A stretch of DNA of 64,000 bases from Tritrichomonas musculus (lineage: Eukaryota; Parabasalia; Tritrichomonadida; Tritrichomonadidae): assembly GCA_039105265.1 (NCBI GenBank), contig JAPFFF010000016.1:124001-188000 (forward strand). Reading direction: 5' to 3'. The number at the start of each line of letters is the position of its first letter. The first letter of the stretch is position 1. The notes under the pieces were generated by a model. The model made no database searches and had not been told where the DNA came from. It worked only from the letters and a program-made list of their open reading frames with translations. Positions 20,806 through 31,263 of the stretch are shown here, piece by piece. Position numbers and translations under genes: made by a program.

Positions 20806-22192
20806 CAGTTATTAACATCAATGTTTGTCTGTTATTAACATCGATGTTTTTCTGTCGTTAGCATCAATGTTTATCTGTTGTTAGCATCGATGTTTTTCTG
20901 TTGTCAGCATCGATGTTTTTCTGTCGTTAGCATCAATGTTTATCTGTTGTTAGCATCGATGTTTTTCTGTTGTCAGCATCGATGTTTGTATGTTGTTAGC
21001 ATCGATGTTTGTCTGTTGTTAGCATCAATGTTTATCTGTTGTTAGCATCGATGTTTATCTGTTGTTAGCATCGATGTTTTTCTGTTGTTAGCATCGATGT
21101 TTGTCTGTCGTTAGCATCAATGTTTGTATGTTGTTAGCATCAATGTTTGTATGTTGTTAGCATCAATATTTGTCTGTTGTTAGCATCGATGTTTTTCTGT
21201 TGTTAGCATCAATGTTTGTCTGTTGTTAGCATCGATGTTTGTCTGTCGTTAGCATCAATGTTTGTCTGTCTTTAGCATAGATGTTTATCTGTCGTTAGCA
21301 TCAATGTTTGTCTGTTGTTAGCATCGATGTTTGTCTGTTGTTAGCATAGATGTTTTTCTGTTGTCAGCATCGATGTTTGTATGTTGTTAGCATAGATGTT
21401 TTTCTGTTGTTAGCATCGATGTTTGTATGTTGTTAGCATAGATGTTTATCTGTTGTTAGCATAGATGTTTATCTGTTGTTAGCATCGATGTTTGTCTGTC
21501 GTTAGCATCGATGTTTGTCTGTCGTTAGCATCAATGTTTGTCTGTCTTTAGCATAGATGTTTATCTGTCGTTAGCATCAATGTTTGTCTGTTGTTAGCAT
21601 CGATGTTTGTCTGTTGTTAGCATAGATGTTTTTCTGTTGTCAGCATCGATGTTTGTATGTTGTTAGCATAGATGTTTTTCTGTTGTTAGCATCGATGTTT
21701 GTATGTTGTTAGCATAGATGTTTATCTGTTGTTAGCATAGATGTTTATCTGTTGTTAGCATCGATGTTTGTCTGTCGTTAGCATCGATGTTTTTCTGTTG
21801 TTAGCATAGATGTTTGTCTGTCGTTAGCATCAATGTTTGTCTGTCGTTAGCATCGATGTTTGTCTGTTGTTAGCATAGATGTTTGTCTGTCGTTAGCATC
21901 GATGTTTATCTGTTGTTAGCATCAATATTTATCTGTTGTTAGCATCGATGTTTGTCTGTCGTTAGCATAGATGTTTGTCTGTCGTTAGCATCAATATTTA
22001 TCTGTTGTTAGCATCAATGTTTGTCTGTTGTTAGCATAGATGTTTGTCTGTTGTTAGCATAGATGTTTGTCTGTTGTTAGCATCGATGTTTGTCTGTTGT
22101 TAGCATCGATGTTTGTCTGCCGTTAGCATCAATGTTTATCTGTCGTTAGCATCAATGTTTGTCTGTCGTTAGCATCGATGTTTGTCAATATT
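20806..22192. repeat. 23-bp minisatellite, about 60 units (left arm)
   Basis: Tandem units of 23 bp with consensus TGTTGTTAGCATCGATGTTT plus GTC. Units differ at a few fixed positions: CG, CA or AG after GCAT; G, T or A after GTTT; C or T in GTYG. The copy number is array length divided by 23. No spacers, so this is not a CRISPR array. Confidence 0.95.
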
Positions 22193-22562
22193 TAAGATAA
22201 TATTTTCTGGCGGTAGGATTATCTGGTTGTGGGATTTATCTGGCTGTGGGATTTATCTGGCTGTGGAATTTATCTGGCTATGAGATTAAACTATTTTATT
22301 TCTTTTTGATAAATTAATTAAAAAATAAAAAATAAAAATAAAAAAATTAAATTCTATGAGCTTTATGAAAAAAAATAACTGAAAAATTTTTTTTATTAAA
22401 ATATCTTAATCAAAAAGAAATAAAATAGTTTACAATTATAATTACAAATGCAAATAATAATATACTTAAATTAATTATTGTCCAAAATATTTTAAAACAA
22501 TATGATGGCTGGATAAGTTCAGGTCTTATTTTTTTGGGGTTTTGTTTTATTATATTAAGATT

Positions 22563-23628
22563 ATTTAACATAGGACACTTTTTGAGCTTCGCTCAAAAAG
22601 TGGCCATTCTTGTTGGAAAAATTCATTTGAATTTGTGAGAATGATTCATACATTATTTTGGTGGATCTATAATTAAAATATCGAAACTATAGATATAATA
22701 ATTTTTTAAAATATTATATCTATTTCTATAGCATCCTGCTAACGCCAAAAAAATTGGATTGTTAATGACATCTAAAGCCAAATTTTTTGAAAAAAATACC
22801 TATGAAAATGAAATTAACGTTTATTGGTTATCTTTTTATAATATATTTTAATTAACCAAAAATATAAAATTTGTTCGTTATATTATATTTAAAATAACGT
22901 TTTTTGTTAACTGAATTAACTAGTTTCATTAATCATTTCCTAATTGAATAAAAACTCGTAGTCATTTAGAACGACCGTTTGATGGTGTAAAACAAAACTT
23001 TTTCAAAGTTAAAAAACACGTTGTCATTAAGAACCACCGTTTGCTTAGTTATTAAAATCAATTTCCTGCAAGCTTGATTCATCAAATTATGAAGTTCCAA
23101 ATAAAATAAATTATATTTGATTGGAAACTATGCCAGTATTCTAATTTTATTCTCATGCGGTGAAAATATTATTCTCCAATTAAAAATTTGAATTGCAGTC
23201 CATTTATGATATTCTTTGTTTGCTTTTTCAGTATTGCAAACAATGCATTTTTAATTTTTTCAAACTCAATAATTCGATCCAAGTTATTTTATTTACCAAA
23301 TTTCATAAATAAATCAAATACTTCGAATATTCACGTACAATAATTTTCTCCAGAAGTAGTAATGTGTAATTACTATTAGAATTACCATTTTTACTTTTAC
23401 GATATTCGTCATATCGTTTTTTCTCTATAAACAATACAAATCTCAATTATTTTTAATAAAACTAATTATATCAAATATATCTTGATGTTTTTATTCTGCT
23501 ATTTGAAAGTAAATTTTAACGAATTAATATGATTTTTTTTTATCGTTTCATAAAGATATTGATTTATTCGAAGAGTGCTTTTTTGGTGGATCTTAGCAAT
23601 TACAATTTCAGTTTATTTACAATTTATT
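22563..23628. other. Loop between the inverted-repeat arms
   Basis: About 1.07 kb of single-copy AT-rich sequence. It contains the related hairpin at 22576-22602 and two copies of a GTCATTWAGAACSACCGTTT motif (22961-22980 and 23023-23042). No convincing gene; an 83-codon frame that runs from here into the right arm is low complexity and is not conserved in the left arm. Confidence 0.7.
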
Positions 23629-23997
23629 ATCTTAATATAATAAAACAAAACCCCAAAAAAATAAGACCTGAACTTATCCAGCCATCATATTGTTTTAAAA
23701 TATTTTGGACAATAATTAATTTAAGTATATTATTATTTGCATTTGTAATTATAATTGTAAACTATTTTATTTCTTTTTGATTAAGATATTTTAATAAAAA
23801 AAATTTTTCAGTTATTTTTTTTCATAAAGCTCATAGAATTTAATTTTTTTATTTTTATTTTTTATTTTTTAATTAATTTATCAAAAAGAAATAAAATAGT
23901 TTAATCTCATAGCCAGATAAATTCCACAGCCAGATAAATCCCACAGCCAGATAAATCCCACAACCAGATAATCCTACCGCCAGAAAATATTATCTTA

Positions 23998-25892
23998 AAT
24001 ATTGACAAACATCGATGCTAACGACAGACAAACATTGATGCTAACGACAGATAAACATTGATGCTAACGACAGACAAACATCGATGCTAACAACAGACAA
24101 ACATCGATGCTAACGACAGACAAACATTGATGCTAACAACAGACAAACATCGATGCTAACGACAGACAAACATTGATGCTAACAACAGATAAACATCTAT
24201 GCTAACAACAGACAAACATTGATGCTAACAACAGATAAATATTGATGCTAACAACAGATAAACATCGATGCTAACGACAGACAAACATCTATGCTAACAA
24301 CAGACAAACATCGATGCTAACGACAGACAAACATTGATGCTAACGACAGACAAACATCTATGCTAACAACAGATAAACATCGATGCTAACAACAGAAAAA
24401 CATCGATGCTGACAACAGATAAACATCTATGCTAACAACAGATAAACATCTATGCTAACAACATACAAACATTGATGCTAACGACAGACAAACATCGATG
24501 CTAACAACAGACAAACATTGATGCTAACAACAGAAAAACATCGATGCTAACAACAGACAAATATTGATGCTAACAACAGAAAAACATCGATGCTAACAAC
24601 ATACAAACATCGATGCTAACAACAGAAAAACATCGATGCTAACAACAGAAAAACATCGATGCTAACAACAGAAAAACATCGATGCTGACAACAGATAAAC
24701 ATCTATGCTAACAACATACAAACATTGATGCTAACGACAGACAAACATCGATGCTAACAACATACAAACATTGATGCTAACAACAGAAAAACATCGATGC
24801 TAACAACAGACAAATATTGATGCTAACAACAGAAAAACATTGATGCTAACGACAGACAAACATCTATGCTAACAACAGAAAAACATCGATGCTAACAACA
24901 GAAAAACATCGATGCTGACAACAGATAAACATCTATGCTAACAACAGATAAACATCTATGCTAACAACATACAAACATTGATGCTAACGACAGACAAACA
25001 TCGATGCTAACAACAGACAAACATTGATGCTAACAACAGAAAAACATCGATGCTAACAACAGACAAATATTGATGCTAACAACAGAAAAACATCTATGCT
25101 AACGACAGACAAACATCGATGCTAACAACATACAAACATCGATGCTGACAACAGAAAAACATCTATGCTAACAACAGATAAACATCGATGCTAACAACAG
25201 ATAAACATCTATGCTAACAACAGATAAACATCTATGCTAACAACATACAAACATCGATGCTGACAACAGAAAAACATCGATGCTAACAACAGACAAACAT
25301 CGATGCTAACAACAGACAAACATTGATGCTAACGACAGATAAACATCTATGCTAACGACAGACAAACATTGATGCTAACAACAGACAAACATCGATGCTA
25401 ACAACAGACAAACATTGATGCTAACAACAGAAAAACATCGATGCTAACAACAGACAAATATTGATGCTAACAACATACAAACATTGATGCTAACGACAGA
25501 CAAACATTGATGCTAACAACAGACAAATATTGATGCTAACAACATACAAACATTGATGCTAACAACAGATAAACATCTATGCTAACAACAGATAAACATC
25601 TATGCTAACAACATACAAACATCGATGCTAACAACAGAAAAACATCTATGCTAACAACAGACAAACATCGATGCTAACGACAGACAAACATTGATGCTAA
25701 CGACAGATAAACATCTATGCTAACGACAGACAAACATTGATGCTAACAACAGAAAAACATCGATGCTAACAACATACAAACATCGATGCTGACAACAGAA
25801 AAACATCGATGCTAACAACAGATAAACATTGATGCTAACGACAGAAAAACATCGATGTTAATAACAGACAAACATTGATGTTAATAACTGAT
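23998..25892. repeat. 23-bp minisatellite, about 82 units (right arm)
   Basis: Complementary orientation of the left-arm array, about 0.5 kb longer. The outermost units match the left array in variant order (ATTAACATC, ATTAACATC, CGTTAGCATC and so on), then the order diverges, so the arrays have changed separately by unit gain or loss. Confidence 0.95.
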
Positions 25893-26061
25893 TCGAGTTT
25901 TTGCTAATTACAAACTTTTGTTAGTTTTTTTACAGAAAGCATTAATAAAGTTTTTTATTCTATGTTAATTTTAGAATAAAATTTGACTAAATTATTGTTT
26001 ATTTGAATACCTTTTATATAGATATTGTCTTTTTTCTAAAAGAAAAAAACTGTGTACGAGA

Positions 26062-26088
26062 CACTTTTTGAACTGCGTTCAAAAAGTG
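26062..26088. repeat. 27-nt perfect hairpin, CACTTTTTGAAC type (right arm)
   Basis: Mirror copy of 20608-20634. Confidence 0.8.
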
Positions 26089-26176
26089 GCGTTCCTTGTT
26101 TAAAAAAAAAAAAATATTTTGAACAAATAAAAACTAAAAGAAAAATAATATAAATAAAAAAATATTTAAAACTTTT

Positions 26177-26619
26177 AGTTGCAGGTGGAAGTTTAATTAG
26201 CGTAATTAGTTCCACCTGCAGCTATCGCAGTTTAGCTGCAGGTGGAAGTTTGAAATGGCACATTTAAGTAATTACTTCCACCTGAAGCTATCGCAGTTTA
26301 GCTGCAGGTGGAAGTTTAATTCGCGTAATTAGTTCCACCTGCAACTAAGTTGCGATAGCTGCAGGTGGAAGTTTGAAATGGTACATTTAAGTAATTACTT
26401 CCACCTGCAGCTATCGCAGCTCAGCCGCAGGTGGAAACTTGGTTTCCTTATTTCTTTACTTCCACCTGCAGCTGAGAAGCGATAGCCGCAGGTGGAAGGC
26501 TAAATTGGTAAATAGTGATTTTCCACCTGCAGCTGTCGCAGCTCAGCCGCAGGTGGAAACTTGGTTTCCTTATTTCTTTACTTCCACCTGCAGCTGAGAA
26601 GCGAAAGCCGCAGGTGGAA
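26177..26619. repeat. Cluster of TTCCACCTGC hairpins (right arm)
   Basis: Mirror copy of 20077-20520 with the same hairpins in reverse order and apparently the same variants. Confidence 0.9.
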
Positions 26620-26957
26620 GGCTAAATTGCGTAATCTATAATTTGAGCTTTTGCATAACGATCACTTATTCAAAAATTCAATATTATTTTTAAAATTACG
26701 ATCATCTTATGAAAAGTACTCCAAAATTGAGATGAAAATTTTTTTTTATTAGGTAAATTTTGAATGATTAAATGGACAATACTTTGAATGAGAATATTCT
26801 ATCACTTTTTAAGGGGTACATGACCACATAGCTATTAAAAATGAAAACTTTGAACATTTTACAAATTTTAATTTGAGCTTAATATAATTTATAGAAACTG
26901 CATAATTCATCGAAACAATTTTTACTCTAATCAAAATATGGATCAAATTTTTGAAAA

Positions 26958-27109
26958 ATGCTTTTAGCTCAGTGGTAGAGCATGTAACTCAATAAGGAAT
27001 GTCTTATAATTCTACTCCGTGTGCCCCCACACACGTAAATGATGTAGGGTTATATTGCATTTCTTTGGGGAATTACTATTGTCAGCCAGTTCGATTCTGG
27101 TTAAAGCAT
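26958..27109 (+). tRNA. tRNA-like Pol III unit with an inserted hairpin (right copy)
   Basis: 152 nt. The ends ATGCTTT and AAAGCAT pair over 7 bp. TAGCTCAGTGGTAGAGCA is a perfect D-arm and A box; GCCAGTTCGATTCTGGT is a T-arm and B box. Between them TGTAA and TTACT can form most of an anticodon stem, and the loop holds about 80 nt that fold into a long imperfect hairpin: AAGGAATG/CATTTCTT, then TATAATTCTAC/GTAGGGTTATA, capped by CGTGTG/CACACG. More than 18 T follow at 27110, a Pol III stop. I infer an intron-containing tRNA or a tRNA-derived transcript. If cut after base 37 the anticodon would read CAA, but base 37 would then be a pyrimidine and one extra base separates the T-arm from the acceptor, so I do not assign an amino acid. 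It could also be a tRNA pseudogene. Confidence 0.55.
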
Positions 27110-27268
27110 TTTTTTTTTTTTTTTTTTTAACATTTTTCTCATTTTTTTTCTTTCAAAAAAAATATTATTCTATATTTACAGAGCCAAAATAACAATGATT
27201 AAACTAAGTAAAAAAAAAAATAAAATAAGTTCAATCGTTCAAACATTTATTTACACGCATAATTGAAA

Positions 27269-28104
27269 TTAAAAAATGTTGCTTTTCTTGATTTTTTCGA
27301 TTTGGAAACGATTTGGACGTTTCTTTGAGTGAATTTGGACATGAACATGATGTGTTTTCATAAACTCATCATTTTTAGCACTTAAGTTGATAACATTTGG
27401 TTGTGACCAAAGAGATGGAAATTGTTCTGTGTTAAGACGACTGTATGATTTTGATGTTTGTTTAGCATCTTCTTTAATCCAGCAATGTTCGAAGAGCTGT
27501 TCAAATTTTATTCGTGCATATGAATTTTTAACAAACATTTTGTTAAGAAGATCTTTAACATCTGAAGGTAAATATAAAGGAATTTGAATTTGATCATTCA
27601 AAACAATTTTTTGAAATTCAGTTGAATTGAAAGGTGTAATTTCAAAAGGAAGTGTTCCTGTTGATATGAAATATAAAATAACCCCACAAGTCCAAACATT
27701 TGAAATGCTATTTTTAGATTTTCCTAAGAAAACTTCTGGTGCTTCGAAAATGTAGTTAGGATTTACTATGTTATTCATCATATAAGGAATAATTGTTATT
27801 CGTAATTTATCGGCGTTATTATTATCATGTAAATCAAAATTGCTTACATATATGTTGATATAAGTAATTGAAAACTGGTTATTTTCTAATTTTTGAAAAG
27901 CAGATATCAAGTTTGTGAAAAAAGTTTTTACAAACTTTTCTGTAATTTTACCGCAGTTTTTCGAAACATATTCTTTTAATGTAATTCCTTCTGGTTTATC
28001 AAAAATAACATAGAAAAATCTTTTATCTTCAAAGAAATCAAGACATTGAGAAAAAAATTGTGACTGAAGATTTTTGGTTAATTCAATGTATCTGGTTAAC
28101 TTGT
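27269..28104 (-). pseudogene. 5'-truncated pseudokinase (right-arm copy)
   Basis: It is the same sequence as the C-terminal part of 18428-19426, from codon 55 to the stop. The reading frame is open from 28104 to 27269 but has lost the first 54 codons, the start and the initiator because the inverted repeat ends at 28104. No ATG restores an N-lobe, so it is probably not expressed as a protein. Confidence 0.85.
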
Positions 28105-28109
28105 TAATA

Positions 28110-28140
<31 letters not shown>

Positions 28141-29731
28141 AGAGGTATTCATGAAGAGATCTAGCCTAGAAATTTGATAGATAATTAAATATTATTTTAA
28201 ATATTTTATATTTATGCTATAATAGAAAGTATATAATGTTTTATACGTTTGATTTCGAGATATTAATATAAATCATATTTCTATGACTAAATGGCTATGG
28301 AGAACTTTTGTTAGAGAAATTAAATTCTCAATTTTGAATATCATTAACAAAAGTTGTTTCTTTTGAAAGAAAATATTTCAATGAAAATGGAGTAATATTT
28401 CAAAGGATTATTTTAAAATTGAAATAATTTAATTTTTTATTGCTACCGATTTATTTATATAATATTTTAATATATTTTATGTATATTATCTTATTTATTT
28501 TTTATGTAATGTTTTATATTATATTTATATATATAATATGGTTTATTTTATTGAATAATAAGATAAATTCATAATTATAATTTGAATAAAGATTTATTAT
28601 TGAAATTACGATTATTTTTTTGAATACATGATTAGTTTATATATTGAATGAAATAAAATAAATATTGAATTAATATATTTTAAATTAATCAATTAAAATA
28701 TCTTGATTAATAATTTAATTTAACAATAAAAAATAAATTATAATAATATTCAAAATACAATAAATATGTTTAGTGATAAATATACTTGAATACTTTCTTA
28801 TTTCTTGAAATACATATTTTTAAACTCTTTTTATGACATTTTACACCATTAAAATAAGCCATTAAAATCAAAACCATTTTTTCTCAAAATTAAGCGTATA
28901 AATATCTTAAGCACCAACATATGCATTAATACATATAATACAATATCATATGGAAAAGTATTTTATAAAATTCTAGGCTGAAAAAAAAGATATGATAAGT
29001 TTATATATGAAAAAAATTTTAATTTCTTTTTATTTCTGTTTATAAATCTAATTTAATTTGAAAAATCTAATAATTTAATTAAACTTATGTGTATTAATAT
29101 AAATATATTTGGAATTTTCAAAAATCATAAAGATTGAATGAAATATTAAAGATATATCAGATTAAAATTTTTATAAAATAAACAGTGTAAGACATTCTTA
29201 AAATGATTATATCGAGCAACCAATTAAAAATTATTGATTTGAATGCATATGACTTAATATTGATGGAAATAATGAGATTAGAAAAATTCAAAAAGACGTT
29301 AAGTCACTTAACATGAATACCTCTAAAATTAACGGTCGCTCTTAATGACAAAAAGAATTCTTGCCAATTAACAGGATGCTATACAGTCTATTTCTGAGTT
29401 TTTTTTTTTTTTTTTTTTTTTTATTCCATTGACTAATTTTTCAAGAGTTTCGGTATGCTAATTTGGCAGACATATTTTTTTAGGATTTTTAGCCAAAAAC
29501 ACATACCACTAAATAATGCTGAATCAATTAGTTTTTAAATACCATTGATGAGAAAATATTATATATTGGTTTATAAAAAAACTTTATTTTTAATTTTGAG
29601 ATGTTAGTTAACGTAAGTACTTAAATTTTGAATCATGTTCACAATTCTCTCATTGAAAATTTTGGGAAAACGAAAAATGGGTTAACCAACAATTCAACTT
29701 CATCAAAAATGATTTATTCTTTTCAATTACT
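28105..29731. other. AT-rich intergenic region
   Basis: No gene is visible. It has a 26-A tract (28111-28136) at the edge of the inverted repeat and a 24-T tract (29399-29422). AACGGTCGCTCTTAATGAC (29331-29349) is an inverted relative of the GTCATTWAGAACSACCGTT motif found twice in the loop of the inverted repeat. Confidence 0.5.
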
Positions 29732-29740
29732 TCATTTTTA
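29732..29740 (+). promoter_or_regulatory. Initiator of the legumain gene
   Basis: TCATTTTTA lies 14 nt before the ATG at 29746, a textbook trichomonad Inr position. Confidence 0.6.
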
Positions 29741-29745
29741 TTAAT

Positions 29746-30924
29746 ATGCTCTTGCTTTTCACAGGACTTGCTTCATGCACTCGATATGCTATTCTTTATG
29801 CTGGATCTAAAGAATTCTATAATTATCGTCATCAAGCTGATATTTTTACAATTTACGGTAAATTATTGGAACGTGGATTCACAACAAATAATATAGCTCT
29901 ATACGCATATGACGATATTGTATCTGATCCAGAAAATCCATTTCAAGGACAAGTTTTTCATACAATTGATCATAAAACGAATGTTCATCCTGGATCTGCA
30001 GCCATTAACTTTAAAGGAGATCGCGTAACAGCAGAATCATTTTATAACGGAATAACTTCAGTTCCAACAACAAGTGACGACTATTTATTCATTTATTACA
30101 ATAACCACGGTGGTGCGGGCTTTTTGGGAACTCCATCAGAGGATACATTTATTGAAGCTGACAAATTAGCTAAATCATTTGATAAAGCAGCATCTTCAAA
30201 TTTATACAAGCAATGCCTTTTCCTTATCGAAGCATGCTATGCAGGCTCAGTTGGAGAAGTGCTAAATGCGCCAAATCTAGCAACTATTACAGCATCAAAT
30301 AGTAAAGAATCTTCACATGCTGCTATTTTTGATGAAGAAATTGGAGTCTGGCTTACTAATGAATTTACAAGCAACTTCATTAATTTAATCGACGAATCTC
30401 CCAAGATGTCAGTAGGTGAACTTTATAATCAACTTTACGCATTAACTAGTGAATCTCACGCACTTTATTACGGTGATGAATCAATACAGAAAGTTCCTCT
30501 TTCCAATTTCATTGGCGAGCCAAGCAAAAATGTTGTTCCAAGAAGATCATTTATACCTAATTCGAAACCAGTAAATCAAAGAAAAGCAACAGACATGACA
30601 CTCGATTTCCTTACAAGACATGCAAAGCCTTTTGTTCGCGCAAAAGCTCGCATACAAATTCTACTTAGAAAAACTCAAACAGAGAAACTTGAGACTGTTT
30701 TGGACTCACTTGTGAAGTATGTCGATCCAAAAAATTATGAAAAAATAATGAATGATACTGATGCAAAGATTACTGAGAATTACTTCATGATATTTAATAT
30801 ATTTACTGAGAAATTTGGTAAAATTAATCCGGATGATTATGGCCGTTTAAGCGTAATCAGAGCTTTAGCAGCTACTCATTCTAAGGATGAAATCATTCAA
30901 GGAATTACTGCTGTTTTAATATAA
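29746..30924 (+). CDS. Legumain-like asparaginyl endopeptidase (peptidase family C13)
   Basis: 392 aa. A short hydrophobic leader (MLLLFTGLASC) is followed at once by the C13 start ILYAGSKEFYNYRHQADIF. The catalytic histidine is in NNHGGAG (His121) and the cysteine in IEACYAGS (Cys164), with the usual hydrophobic strands before each. The legumain signatures YRHQAD and YDDI are present; the family's usual EACESGS reads EACYAGS here, which may change the S1 pocket. After about residue 270 comes a helical C-terminal region like the legumain prodomain, removed in activation. Legumains cleave after Asn in acidic vesicles; in trichomonads they also occur at the surface and in secretions. I expect a lysosome-like or secreted enzyme. 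The short leader makes signal cleavage likely but not certain. Confidence 0.9.
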   Translation: MLLLFTGLASCTRYAILYAGSKEFYNYRHQADIFTIYGKLLERGFTTNNIALYAYDDIVSDPENPFQGQVFHTIDHKTNVHPGSAAINFKGDRVTAESFYNGITSVPTTSDDYLFIYYNNHGGAGFLGTPSEDTFIEADKLAKSFDKAASSNLYKQCLFLIEACYAGSVGEVLNAPNLATITASNSKESSHAAIFDEEIGVWLTNEFTSNFINLIDESPKMSVGELYNQLYALTSESHALYYGDESIQKVPLSNFIGEPSKNVVPRRSFIPNSKPVNQRKATDMTLDFLTRHAKPFVRAKARIQILLRKTQTEKLETVLDSLVKYVDPKNYEKIMNDTDAKITENYFMIFNIFTEKFGKINPDDYGRLSVIRALAATHSKDEIIQGITAVLI

Positions 30925-31248
30925 AATGTTTATTATTTTTTCATTTAATTCTTTAGTTTTTTTCTCTATTTAAATTTCATTCTTAACCTTATTGTAGCAA
31001 TAAAAAGTGATTTTTGCTTAATAACCTATTGAAGCTTTATATTCCAAAAATAATAATTACTCTATTTGAAAACTAGATAATGAAAAGGCCTTTGTGCTTA
31101 ATTTGCTCAAAATGTTTCCTTATCTTTGCCATATCAAGTGTCACAAAAATGCTTTAATAATTATATAAAATTCAAAAAGAATTTATAATTGTAACGATTA
31201 ATATGCTCTGAATTTTGTAAGACTTTTTAAAATTTTATAAATTTTATC
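30925..31248. other. AT-rich intergenic region
   Basis: 3' flank of the legumain gene; nothing identifiable. Confidence 0.4.
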
Positions 31249-31255
31249 TCACATT
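31249..31255 (+). promoter_or_regulatory. Initiator of the ankyrin-like/zinc cluster gene
   Basis: TCACATT fits TCAYW and lies 15 nt before the ATG at 31264. Confidence 0.45.
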
Positions 31256-31263
31256 TAATTTTG

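Larger units (their letters stand above)
18591..22562. repeat. Left arm of a ~9.5 kb inverted repeat
   Basis: The sequence from ACAAGTTAAC at 18591 to TATATTAAGAT at 22562 recurs in reverse complement at 23629-28104. Outside the minisatellite the arms look almost identical, including the pseudokinase, the tRNA-like unit, the palindrome cluster and the flanks. The left arm is about 3.97 kb and the right about 4.48 kb; most of the difference lies in the minisatellite. Confidence 0.95.
23629..28104. repeat. Right arm of the ~9.5 kb inverted repeat
   Basis: Reverse complement of 18591-22562. The outer edge falls inside the pseudokinase coding sequence (GTTAACTTGT ending at 28104) and is followed by ATAC-type sequence and 26 A (28111-28136). 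The copy is therefore cut at codon 55 of the gene. Confidence 0.95.

Noticed and set aside
20806-22192. CRISPR-like array
   Set aside because: Units are contiguous 23-bp tandem repeats without spacers; there are no cas genes and the DNA is eukaryotic.
23529-23780. 83-codon open frame in the loop and right arm
   Set aside because: Low-complexity, Ile/Phe-rich, spans the arm edge and has no counterpart in the left arm.
26958-27109. Assignment as tRNA-Leu(CAA)
   Set aside because: The D-arm is not leucine-like, base 37 would be a pyrimidine and there is no proper class II variable arm.
22730-29393. Possible larger element with TATAGCATCCTG ends
   Set aside because: TATAGCATCCTGYTAA occurs inverted at both places, but the match soon breaks down and the span cuts through the inverted repeat; too weak to call.
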